Positions 46,491-59,100 of a stretch of 64,000 bases of DNA are shown piece after piece. Position 1 is the stretch's first letter, and each line of letters starts with the position of its first letter. Where the stretch lies: NCBI RefSeq assembly GCF_964204865.1, contig NC_135255.1, positions 9,763,135-9,827,134 on the forward strand, given 5' to 3'. This DNA is from Styela clava. Lineage: Eukaryota; Chordata; Ascidiacea; Stolidobranchia; Styelidae. The notes below the pieces were generated by a model. The model saw only the letters and a program-made list of their open reading frames with translations. It searched no databases and was not told the DNA's origin. Both the position numbers and the translations under genes were made by a program.

Positions 46491-49319
46491 AAAAAGTATG
46501 GGTATATAGATAACTGCACACACGCATACAAAAAATTCCATCACTGCCAATAAGAAGGCTTTGTGGGCGCATTGTGAAATCAACACAAAATTTGTATTTT
46601 TTATGTTCCATTTGAGTTGTAGATTTAAATATTTAATTGAACACGGAGTATATGTTTCATCATTTATTTAAGATTTCTTCATATCATTCAGATATAAGGC
46701 GTGCCTAATTTTTAGTCGTAAGTGTTGAAAATTCTTTATTAAGAAACCTTGCCAAGTACTCATGTATTATCTGAACAGCAATAAAAATAATTTTTTAAAC
46801 CATGAATGTTACATGACTGCTTAAACTTCAGTATCTAATTTACAATTTCCCCCAAGTGCGATTCTTCGCTCGCTTGTAAACAGAAAAATTGCGCATACTG
46901 ATGCTATCATTGCGACTAAAATTTATCTCACTACTTTTGGAGTGAGACAATAACTTTGCATATTGCAGAGGCTATTGTAGGGTCGTTCGTCAGTCAAGAC
47001 ACGCGATATTCGGCACTTCATTTTCAATTGAATAATAAAAATAATTAATTAATTAAATTATATATTTTTGCGGAGACAGAGGGTATACGTATGCCAAACA
47101 GGGATGTGCACATGTTATGCCAACATAGTTGAGTCGAACATTTTGATCACTAGTACATCACACACATTATCCTGAGTGCTTCGGTTGTACGTGACAACGC
47201 GCACATTTTTCCGCACATGCATCAAATTCCACTTGTTTATTGATCTATAGGTTTTTGAAACCCTTTTGTGTATGATTTCATCCCTAGAATTTGTACGCTT
47301 TTTCTTTCATTCAAGCCGCGTGTTGGAAGTAAGTTTTGTAATATTGCGTGTTGGTTTTCAACTGGTTTATTTATATCCATCATTTGACATCCTCAAATCG
47401 ATGATGCCAGTAAATGTTTGACACAAAAAGATCAGTATCATCTGCAATAAAAACAGCAGTACCCACTCAAATAACAGCTTGGGGATGGATACTCATATTG
47501 TCTGCTCCATCCCGTAGCGTTTCAAAATGAAACCTGCCTCTTACCAGTTTACATGAGTGTCGCTATCTAAGCTCAGCCAGAGACAAAAAAGTGCGGTTGG
47601 CGTGACGAAATGTTTTCAAATATATATTCAACAATAAGATTATTTGATTGCATATTACTGAAAGTTACGTGTTATATGTTATATGTTTTTTCCCATTGCA
47701 CTATTTCTTTACTGATATTCGATGATAGGACGCATATCTGACATAGTTTTTCAAGTGTTTAGATAGGTTTAATCTTTTCCACGCAGTTCTGATGGGAATG
47801 CGCGAATAAATCTAAGAATCGCTAATATTGGTTTGCAATGCGATGAAATCCCATCTTGGCATTTCTGCCTCTTGCAATTGCTCCGTATATTTATCGGAGA
47901 AGTTCTGTGACGTAGATGTTCTGTCCTCAGTAGATATTGCAGAATTGATCTTTATTTTACCATTTTACATGTAATGCTTTTTGTTAAACCTGTTATCTAT
48001 CGTAAATACAGCACATTTGACTATGTTGTAGTGTAACTTTTTTGGCCTCACTTTTTTGATATTTGTAGTTAGATCTCTTGGGTCTCTGTCAAACAATGTT
48101 ACATACAAAATATTCATTGTAAGTTGCAAAATATGATTATGTTGTTGGAATAGCTTTACATTTTACTATCCGTATATCATTCATTGTCGAGAATATTAAT
48201 GAAATCATAAAATCTAAAACCCGTTTTCGTGAATTTTTTTGTTGTAGCTGAACTTGAGGGACAGCATGACAACAGGCAAGGGAAGCACGGTCGCCTTTTT
48301 CAGTTTCTGGCATGGTTTCTTAAAAGGGGACCCCGGCCTCCTTGGGGACCACGGATCGGTTATCTGGGCGCATGATCAAACAGATGGAAATGCGAATATA
48401 TAATAATTATGTATTTTTATAGAAGAGGAGAAGCAAGTGTCGAGAGTCTTTAGCAGTTTGAAAAGCATTGGCATAGAACATAAAAATTCATTCTTTCCAA
48501 GGGATATACTATGAAATGTAGCAATTTTTTCATTCGTGTTTTCGTGATGGCATTATCTTTCACTGCATCGTCGTGATCATCCCGCTGCATAACAATCCTT
48601 GCTAACAAATAGTTGACTTTTCTCCACCGGGAGAAATATATTTGCGCACAAACTGTACGCAATCCAGTTGAACCACTGTCGACTGGATTAGCAGACTTGT
48701 ATTCTTAATTGCAACAATAGCGGGTATTTTGAAATAGTACTCTTTATTTTATTGTTTCCAACATTGTTTCCCTATCTATGGGTCGCCTGAAAATATTTTC
48801 TGTACGATTTTTTTCAACAAATTTCTAAAAGTTCTCGATTTCATTTCCTAGTAAATTTGGTGCTTCCGTAATATGTGCACCAAGATGGCGCACAACATGT
48901 GTACTCGGTTAGGAGTCAGGTTGTGCGCCATTATAGTGCACAGATTTGACGAAAAACACTAATACAAATATCAAGCCGTAAAAAAATTGCTCAAGCAATT
49001 CTGCGAACTTCACACCCATGTAGAAATGATGGGCAATGACCTCAAGGTGAATATTCACAAATAAAACATTATGTCTGAAAACAAGGTTGGGCCCAAAAAG
49101 GCCCCTTGTCTGCAGGACTATATGTTGTATTTTACGCATGTACAGTACTGTATTCTTCCTGTTTTAAAACACACAACTAGTTCCAGGCAATTTTTTGGTG
49201 TATTTTTATAAAATTCACTCAGATGTTTTCTAAACCCGGATGTCAATTTCGGTATTTCAGGACTAACATGCGTTAAATTGTACTTATTTTAATTTTTCTT
49301 GCAAGCAAAAAGGGCGAGG

Positions 49320-49385
49320 CTCTGTGACGCAAGCATTTGATCTTCGTATCCATATTCTTGAGCATTGCCTTCGTGCTATTCTAAA
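49320..49385 (+). repeat. Dispersed repeat family, copy 5 (3' tip only)
   Basis: The 3' block gatcttcgtatccatattct followed by tgagcattgc matches the ends of the other copies. The core is absent. Confidence 0.5.
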
Positions 49386-50487
49386 AATTACCAAGCATTG
49401 CTCGTTGTAATAACCCTCAAATGCAGGCGTAACTTGGCTTTAAATTTTGTCCAAATTCGGAGAATTCGAAAAATAAAATAATGGTTGTAAGTAACGGTAG
49501 GTCGTGAGTGCCCGTGACTATAACGTTTTACAAAAAGAAAAATGGATATTGTGTAGATCAAAACATTATTACGTCACGTTTTAGAGGAAATCAACAGCGT
49601 CAAAAATGCTGTGACGGCATTGTTACTGTGAAGATTGTAACTGCAACAAAGATTTACGTCAACTTTCCGGAATTTCGACGCCGGAACTATTTACATGACG
49701 CTTCTTTATTAAAAATCATGAACATATTTAAAGAAAATGGCAGGTAATTGTCAAGCGGATAATTAATAGTTTTGTATAATTTTATATTTTTCAAATAATT
49801 GTGACTGAACAGTAGGAATTTTATCACAGACTCGTACTCGCACCAAACGCATCCTCTAAATTAAATTGAAGTAATAACGTTCAAATCTCACAAGATAATA
49901 TTGAATTGTTACCTTTTTATTGATGGATATAGGAAAATGAGCAAATTAATTTTGAGAATGCGTTGCAAAATCTCCATTGTGGTGGCGATATTTAGTGAAT
50001 AATTTTGAGTAGCATCATCATTTCATAAATACCATTAAAATCAAACAAAGATACTTTCCAATATCTGGTGTACAAATCATACGACGGAAATTGTTATTTA
50101 GACGGCATACTAACTCTTAATCGCTGCATTGTTGGAAACGTTCAGTAATTATACTACCGGCAATGTTTCAAAAATAATCTAATTATATCGCACATAGGCG
50201 TATTACAGTAATAGCCCATAAACATGATTACAAAAATACAATAAGCATGTTTCATTCGAGCAATATTTGCTCTGACAAATATGATTACTACAGTCAATTT
50301 GAAATTGTGCGTGGCTGCCATTGTTCTAATCTAATTCCTTTCTCTATTTTGGCGCGTTGTGAATACCGTTACGCAATATTTAGCTTAGAGAGAATATCGG
50401 CGGGAGTTAGTTGATTCTTTTAGCTGGTAAACATAGTTTAATCACGATTCTGATGAACATGTGTATTGTCAACAACAAAGAATAGGG

Positions 50488-50495
50488 TATAAAAG
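50488..50495 (+). promoter_or_regulatory. TATA box, lectin-like gene 2
   Basis: TATAAAAG in the context gggtataaaaggcgc, 72 bp before the start codon. This gives a leader of roughly 40 nt, the expected geometry for a TATA-driven gene. Confidence 0.65.
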
Positions 50496-50559
50496 GCGCA
50501 CTTGAACAAGTCTAACATTTAATGTTCAGCATCGAAAAGAAACAACAACAAACTGAATA

Positions 50560-51765
50560 ATGAAGATACTTGTCGTTTTCGTCGCTCTGGCTTTTGTCTC
50601 TCAAGCTGCAGGTATGAATGCATATTGGTAAGGAGCATAAAGCATGACCGGACCCGGTCTTTGCAGTACACAAGTGCTCTTCAATTGAATAAATTATTTC
50701 ATATTTTTGATATGCTCCTGCCATTTGAAAAATGTGTTTTTGGGTGACAATCCTAAGAAACGATCCAGCTACAGAACTCTAGCAGTGACAACGTGGATAT
50801 TTGTGTAATTTGATCGCCACGTTGATTGTGTCATAAACTTTAAATGCAATCTTTCTCTTTGAATTTTTCTCACAGTGATAAATGCAACAAAATGATACGA
50901 TCTTATAATTCTTATTACGCAACAGTGCCTCTAGCGTATATTATGAAACAATAAATTTACCTGTGTCCATACTATGTCGCAAACCCCCCATCTGTAACAA
51001 CTAATTTGTCCAGCTTGACTCACTGGTAGTTATCACAACGAGATGACATCGTAATGAAATACTTATCAGGTGAATGTGATGGAGTTGATGTTGACGGTTC
51101 CTGTTACTTCTGGAAAGGAACCAAAGTAGGTGGTTTGAAGTTCAAAAAAGCCGAGGAGGCCTGTGCTGAAGAAGGAGGACATCTCGCGGAATTCCGAACC
51201 CAGCAAGCATATGACACAGTTCGTTTCTATTTGTTAGGGGTAAAGCCACAGACCATGCTTCTTATTGGAATGAAGTACAATGTAAGTAATCACATTATAT
51301 AGAATATATGGAAACTGTTGAATCGTGTCTACGGAATAAACATCTTAAAAAACCACACGTTGTTTCGTATATCTTCCATTTAAATATACAATTTTCCTTC
51401 AAGGCGCGATTGATGTCGTCTTGTACTAAACACTAGAATGACTAAAAACCATAAAATAAATGCTATCATATTTTGAAGGTTAGAAAAATAACGACATGTT
51501 AAAACGATTTGTTACGATGAAAATTTTTAACATCTGAATATAATTGGTTCCTTTTCAGTACAAGAAAAAGAATAACCCAGTAATGTTGAGATCCGGCAGT
51601 GCCATTACGTATAAACCTGACTGGTTTGAGAATCACCCCATTGACTCACACAAAAATGAAGAAATGGTAATCATCGCCAGCAAGAACAGTAAATTCAGCG
51701 GATTGATGAATTCCGAAAACGGTTGCCGATACGCTCTGTTTCTGTGCGAGATATCATTAGAGTGA
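50560..51765 (+). CDS. Secreted C-type-lectin-like protein 2 (156 aa, three exons)
   Basis: Exons 50560-50611, 51070-51281, 51559-51765, with the same intron phases (1, 0) and equivalent positions as the gene at 44729. The signal peptide is MKILVVFVALAFVSQAA. Cys20, Cys29, Cys49 and Cys151 coincide exactly with gene 1. LLIGM replaces WIGL. KPDWFENHPI replaces the W..GEP block, so the EPN triplet is lost here as well. Unlike gene 1 it keeps a C3-equivalent Cys144 (MNSENGC), but the C2 position is Met, so this cysteine is unpaired within the domain and might bridge to a partner or a second chain. Polyadenylation signal AATAAA is at 51842. A TATA box sits 72 bp upstream. Ligand unknown. Confidence 0.87.
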
Positions 51766-51841
51766 TCTGGCTATGACCTTAGAATGAATGGATCGACATT
51801 TAATATTGTTTTCAATATTTAATTTAATTATTTCATGAGAA

Positions 51842-51847
51842 AATAAA
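51842..51847 (+). terminator. Polyadenylation signal, lectin-like gene 2
   Basis: AATAAA, 77 nt after the TGA stop. Confidence 0.6.
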
Positions 51848-53188
51848 ACATAATCTTGCATTAGTTACATGTTTATTTGAATGCAGTATATTGTAAAAGC
51901 ACATTGCGAATAGAAGTGAACCAGAATAAGGCTATAGTCAAAAGAGTCTATTCATCTTGAGCTCATTCACATCTTGATCTGCCCACAGAACCTTCTGAGA
52001 ATTCGCTGTGGTACTTTACCTATAGTTCCAAATATGCAATGTGTCAGATAACCTCGGGATGGGTGCTAGTTTGCAATTTTATAAGAAAGCAATATATGAA
52101 GAATAAAATATTTTACAGCCTTCAAATTAGCGAAATAACAAAAATAAAAGAATTACTAGTCGAAATGACTAAAAACTTGTTCTCGATAAAGTACGGTCCA
52201 CTGATAAATCATTTCGTTTTGTGTAATTGCTACAAGTTGTTATCAGGCAGAGAATTCTAACGGTTAACGGTTTTTTTGTGAACACTAGCTGATTTCGTAT
52301 TTTGTCGCAAACGTTCTTGGATATTCGTGCATATGACCGCATCTCCTAAATATGAATATGGATTAATGGCCGGAGGTCCTAATACATTTCCAAATATTTT
52401 TCCTTTACAATGACCTTGACTGTGAATTTATGCACGCTTGTGAATACAAATATTGACATGTACGAATGTACATAGGATTCATTCCGCATGTGTACAAAAA
52501 CATATATATACATACAAACATTAGGCTTGCCCGTATCAACTAGTATATAAGGATACTCAATATCGGATCCTTATCTTCCACAATCAATTTAACTATTTTC
52601 CAATTCCAATCAGATGTTTCAATCTTTCTACCAACATTTATAACTGAGAACATACATTAGAAAACTACATATCAACGAAAAAATCGTGTACAAAGTGTCG
52701 AATACATGTCTACGCAGGTAATGCAGAGTTAATTACAGTAATAACGCCCTAAAATTAATCTGCGTCTCATTGTTTCTCACAAAAGACATGTGCTTTTCGA
52801 GATGCTCATTTAATGTATATCTCAGCTAGTTCTGAAAAATGATTTGAATATTTTTCACTTTGGTGAGTTTGCGTTTCGATTCAGTTACAGCCCTAAAGTC
52901 GATGTGGCTAATAAAAACCCAGTATGATTGTTCACTTGGAACCGTTTCCGCAATATAAGGTTCAAAAGCCAGCATTATACTCAATAGACGTAAATGCAGA
53001 AGACGACAAAACATAACGACTGTGAACATATATGGAGGCAAAATAACACCGTCATGATGTAATGCGATTAGTGGTATACTTGTTTGACATATTGTATCAA
53101 CATTGAGGGTACCGCTGAAATAATAACAGGTGCTACCCACGGAGGTGCCGTTCAAAATCTAACGGCAGTATTGACGAGATAGAAAGAA
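51848..53188. other. Intergenic between lectin-like gene 2 and dehydrogenase 1
   Basis: AT-rich, without a recognised exon, RNA gene or mobile-element end. The dehydrogenase 1 promoter should be here, but no TATA box at a sensible distance stands out. Confidence 0.45.
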
Positions 53189-56100
53189 ATGAAGCGGGCA
53201 GTGATTAGGGTTCCAAAAGGATCTTTTGTAGTAGAGACTTCAAATAATATCCCAGTTCCGCCCGAAAATGGAGCAATTGTAAAAGTGAGCTTCTCGTAGT
53301 GCATTTTAGGCTCAGAATAGAATAACATTGCCGCGACCATGGGCGGACAATGAAAGAATACTATTCAATATTTTTCAGAGGATTTCGAACCCATGTTCAG
53401 TCAGGCATTGAGTATTAGGATTCGAATATTCGGTAGAATCGAGTTTTCCTTATGAAATTAGGAAAATATCTGAATACATGAATATCATATTCAAATCTGT
53501 ATTGAAAACACTTTGAGCAACTCAAATAAATTTTTTTTAGTATTTGTCTACTCTTAATAAGATTAAACATATAGAATATAGATGGATAACACGAAGCAAT
53601 CGAAATAGATTGACAAATCCATTTATTGGGGACAAAATGGACCGTTTTGGTATCAAAGCCTTTCTCATCAACTACTAGACCAATCGCTTTGAAATTTCCA
53701 GTTGTTAAAGCTTGGTATTTTTGCTAGCCCTCGTGTCCATATATTTGAGCATTGCTCACTCGTTATTATTTCCAAACATGGTTCAATGAAATATTATAAC
53801 CCTACATCAGTGGTTCTCAAACTTTTTTAGTCTCAGAGCCGCATTTCAAACCTCAAAGCTGTGAAGAGCCGCACACAAGCAACGCAAGGTAAAATAACAA
53901 CAAACCTTAAGCGCGTATTTAAAATACCAAGTCCTCGTAACAATAACACACCTAACAACTAGAGCTGGGCAAAATATTCGAATAATAAAATATTCGAATG
54001 CCATTTTACTATTCGAATATCCGGTACCACGTGACCTGCGCCGCTCTGCTTGGACACCGAACTCGCGCGTCTCCAACTCAATCGTGAATTGTGCGAGATT
54101 TCCCACGCCGCTCGCTATCAGAAAAAAAAAGACAAATTTGAAAACTCTTTGTTTTTGCGTTATGGTGTTATATGCTTATCTTCGCACTTAACGTATCGTT
54201 CCAATACATTATTTTGCAAAAAAACGTATCGACCGTTCCGTAAATTTAGAAATGTCAAATCAGATTAGGTATTTAAAATAAATTTTCCAGATTTTAAACA
54301 CCGCATGCTTGGTGACATATCATTAGCCATTTCTCGCATTACCGAACATAAAGTTGATTGAAATTAAATGTTAAAATGACTTTTCGGTGTTTCATTGTGA
54401 AAAAGGCAATTTTAGATCGTTAGAAAACTCTAGTTATGTAAATAGCATGGATTTAAAAATGACCAGAAGTTTTTCCAAAAGCTGGTATGAGTTACTTGTA
54501 TGAAAAACACTCATTAAATTGTAACCAGATAAGAAATGTCATAAGCCTACTCCCTTTAAAGCACTTTGTATTAACTCTTTAGTTATCCCTTCCATCCTTG
54601 GCCAAGTGATGTTTCGAATATGTAACATTGTACTCGACCATACATGGCCGCTGAGCCAAGAGTAAAACGTAAAATTAATCGTGAATTTCGTTGTGACAAT
54701 GCACACTGACTCGTTCACGAATTGTTGCGTCTATTATCATCGAAAATGATTACAATTGGTAAATTTCGAAGCAATTGGGCAGTACTAATTAAGTCTTATA
54801 GCATGACATAATCAAAATCATTAAGTGAAGTGGTGAATTTGCAAATTCCGTAAAGAAAATTGAGCATTACTCAGTAAGTATTTTAGCTATAATAACCATC
54901 GGGGTGTTGTTTTGTTGAAAAAAAAAAAACCTTAAAACTTTAGAGAATTAGGTATAATTAGCGTCTGACCCTCGATTAGGCACAATGGTCTAGGAATGCC
55001 TTTATTGCCAATTTATTTAATAGCTTTTTCAAAATCAACATTCAGGATTCACGCAATCGTAAATTTGCTAGGTTTATCTATCTAATACTAAAATAACACG
55101 AACAGCATAAGAAAGCACGAGAAACTCAAGTATCGTTTTAATAAATATCTGCATCTCGGTTACCGTTCACTTTAAACAGGCACGGTTAATTTACAAGCGT
55201 TGATAAGGAAGATCAAATCCAAGACAGGGAATAAAACTCAGAATAAAATTAATTTGGTTTAGAAAATCAGCCCGTAATGTATTCAACAGCTGTCGCTGAT
55301 GTGAACGCAAGGGTATACTAGAAATATGAAACTTCGATATTCGGCGACCGCTTATTCTTGCAAAAAACGAGAAAGGGCGGGAATATAGAATACAAACTTT
55401 AGGATATCGCCGCCAAAACGATCGCGGTGACAAAGACAATCAGCGATTATGATGAAATCAACCAATAACCAATAAAAAAAAAACGCTTTTTTGCCGACGT
55501 TTCAATGTTTCTATCAATTTCTAAATGGTGTATCGAACTCCGACGTTCTGGATCCCTGTTATGTATTAAAAAAATATTCAAGTTATTCGATTTCAAAAAA
55601 GATTAGATTTTGCCCAATCTAGACTAACAGCCATTTAATTTGGCTTTGATTTCTAATAGGTTTGTCAAAGCGGGTCGTAATCGCGGAGGATGCAAAGTGC
55701 AGTAACTGCTTGAGATGATCGCCAGATATTTCGGGACTATTTTCGATTACTGGAACAAAATTAAAATGCTCTAGGATTAAAATAATCATTGAGTTATTTG
55801 ATTTATTAATAATATCCGGGAATGCGACAAACACTGAAAATCCACGGAAGCAAGCCAATGATTACAGCCATGTCTAAAATCTTGCCAAGTGAAAAGTGTA
55901 CGAGTGTCTGAGAAACGCTTACTGTTGCGTCACTATTGCATCTTGTAGGTTAGTCAACGCTACGCAAATAAACACGGGAAATTCATTCGACTAACTAATA
56001 GACTTCAGCATTTTAATTTCGAGTCAATGATTAGTTTTCAAAGCATTAACGAGAGCCGCAGGAAAGGTTGTTGAGAGCCGCTTGCGGCTCTCAAACCCTA

Positions 56101-59100
56101 GTTTGAGAATCACTGCTCTACATGATTACTATTTTAAAAAAGTAAACATAATAGATCACTGCGACGATATTTTTCCAAAATCACAAATGAAACGCCTCAT
56201 GCAAAAAGAAATCGGTTTTTAAAAAACAGTGATCTACGAATATATACCTGATTTCAGACAAAGTTTTGTGGAATATGCCATTCAGATCTTCACATGTGGG
56301 AAAAGGAAATAGTGCCATGCCCTAGTGTCTATGGTCATGAAGTTTCTGGAGAACTATATGCATTGGGAGATAAAGCAGGTTGGTTGCTGCTATAGCATAT
56401 ATATTTTTTTAGGTTTTTAAAATGGGGATACTGGTTGCATGTGGTTTGCTTACATGACGATTAAAATTTTAAACACACGTTTGCTTACATAGTGATCATT
56501 TAATATATAAATGTATACTTACCTTACCAAGGGAAATTTTGTAATAGTCACAGAATGAGGGATTGAAAAATTTAAGTGCGAAACTGAGGAAATAATCTCA
56601 ACCGCCCAAGCCTTTGTTGCTTTTTCAACGATATATATTTTAGTAATTTGATTTATACCAACGTTACTGTTAATACAAAATTTTAACCCTGTCGGTCAGT
56701 AAATACTCGCAACTCTGTCTTTTCACTTATTGTTGATATCACAATGTACAAACTTTAGAAATAGTCAATATGAATATTGGTGATAATGTCATGATATATC
56801 CATGGATGGGTTGTGGCAAGTGTGACGAATGCACGGAAGATAAAGATAATCTTTGCAACATAAGAACGCACGAAGTAGGATGTGGTGCAGATGGAGGGTG
56901 AGTTTTTTTTATCTCGATAAAGCCGTGCTATTGAAGTTTAAAAAGTTCACAGTTTGAGAATCAGTGAACTTTTTTGTTATATTCAAAATTCGCCTTCGTC
57001 GTCGCCATTTGGATGAGGTAGAAGCAAAATCAACTCACAACAAATCATAAATTTGTACACATGAGATGCTGGTATCAAATTTGAACAAACTATATGTTTG
57101 ACAGCCCTTTTGCCATTAAAAGTAATAAGGCAGGAAATTCAACCGCTTAATCACATGGCGATTATTTAGCATGCGTAATGTCTTGAACTTACTAACGTTC
57201 ACGCCGAGCCACACAAACAATTTAGGAACAACTCTTCTAATAACAATTTTAAATTTAACTCCAGGTACTCAAATTACGTTTCTGTTCCTGACACTAAATT
57301 TCTTATCAAAGTACCAGACTCAATTCCAATGGATGTTGCTTGTTTGTTACCTTGTTCTGGTGTAACCACGTATAGCGCAATTAGGAAGCTCCGACCTTAT
57401 ATTGAGAAAATAAAAAGTACGTTGCTACGATTCAAATATATATATATATAAAAAGCTTTCTGCAGTGATACAAATATATAAGATTTGTTGCTAGGCCATA
57501 CCGACTCATAATGCCTTCGGATGAGGTAGAAGATGAATGCATGGCAACGAACTAAGGTTGCTACCAATATGTGTATATAGGCCAGCAAAGTAATTAGCAA
57601 GGCATTGAACTCTCACCCAAATGGAACTTAATTACAAGCAGAGAATTTACAAGCGATAACTGACACGCCAAGATTTACATGTGATTACGATACAGCTACG
57701 CACACTTTAGCTATGTTGAACTCAAGTTAGCTGGCCGATTCACCAGTTCCGGGTAACACCCACCATCAAAACTCATTTTAGTCTATTATCCAATATCGTA
57801 TGATAAATTCTGGGAAGAAATACTATTTTTGTTTTCAGGAAAAAGTAGTGTATTGATCGTAGGAGCGGGAGGACTGGGATTGTGGTGCTTACAATGGGCT
57901 AAAATATGTCTACCAGACAGGGTAAAAATCGTATGTGCTGATATAAACGTGAGTATCAATCATTGATTATCAGGCTTGTCCAAGGGACACATTTTTCTGT
58001 CCCACCCCATGGTAATTTAAGCCTGTCCCATCCCATCCCATGGGATTTCCATTGGAAATACTTTTCAATAAAAAATTCTGAATTTAGGTTTATTGACTTT
58101 GTTAACTTCAAAAATTCAGAACTATATATCACTAACAAGAGAACTATGCTCAAATACATGGACACGATTATACGAAGTCCATAGCGAAATATTTGCCGTC
58201 AATTCCCCGAAAATAATACGGTATACGGTAATTTTGGATGAAATATCAGATCTCATAGCATTCATAGAAAATTTAGAAAAAAAAGTAATGGTTTAAAAGG
58301 AAAACGATTTTGCAATCGCAATCTTTGTACTTTGTGCCACGATAACATCAATACCTAGACTTTTTCCCGGAGCAGTGCATCCAGTTCAAAAAACGCCCTG
58401 TTATGCTATCGTCGGCGACGTAGCGTAATTGAAGGAGTGAATCCGCAACTTGAATTTTCGACTGAAAAGAAGGGAATGAATACCGAGACTGAAAAAATGG
58501 TGCTATAACATACTATGAATAAAACAAAAATATAAATAACTTTTTTTTTGAGAGCTCCGTGACAGATAAAAAATAAACGCTATTTTAACAGGAAAATTTT
58601 CGTATGTACCACACACATTATACCAAGTTTCCTCTAGAAACAACACCATAATCACAAAGTTGAAAGACAGTTAATTATTAGCGCGATGTACCTTCTTATA
58701 CATTCTTGAAATAACGCCGGGGTCGCACTCGACTTTTTCCCTCAGAATATGATGATATGAAACTAATCAATGTACTACAATAAATTAAACTGCTTCGTAT
58801 TTTCTCGCAGATCTCGTGGATTTTCTAACGATGGTATTTTAAAATTGATCTCTCGTGGCAGCACTTCAATAGAGCAAGCCAGTACTGCACGGGCAGCTAA
58901 AATTTGGCGGATTTGCATAATGGCAAAAATATGAATTAAAACTAGATATAATCAGGCAGTTTACCACGCATACTATTTGAATACAATGCTAAATGAGAAC
59001 GCAACAAAAACGGAAAATGTGAGGACATTCATAATTCAGAGTAAAATTACAATTAAAATTACGATATCGTGAGCTACACAACATGTCAAACTTGTAATAT

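Larger units (their letters stand above)
46201..50487. other. Intergenic between the two lectin-like genes
   Basis: Contains a hAT-like fragment at about 46424-46490 and the 3' tip of the dispersed repeat at 49320-49385. A GC-richer patch lies at 48255-48370 (with ggggaccccggcctccttgg). I see no third lectin-like copy or other exon. Confidence 0.5.

Noticed and set aside
49508-49747. 79-residue plus ORF with basic residues.
   Set aside because: No recognised motif, no flanking splice sites in frame, and it lies next to repeat sequence; likely a chance frame.
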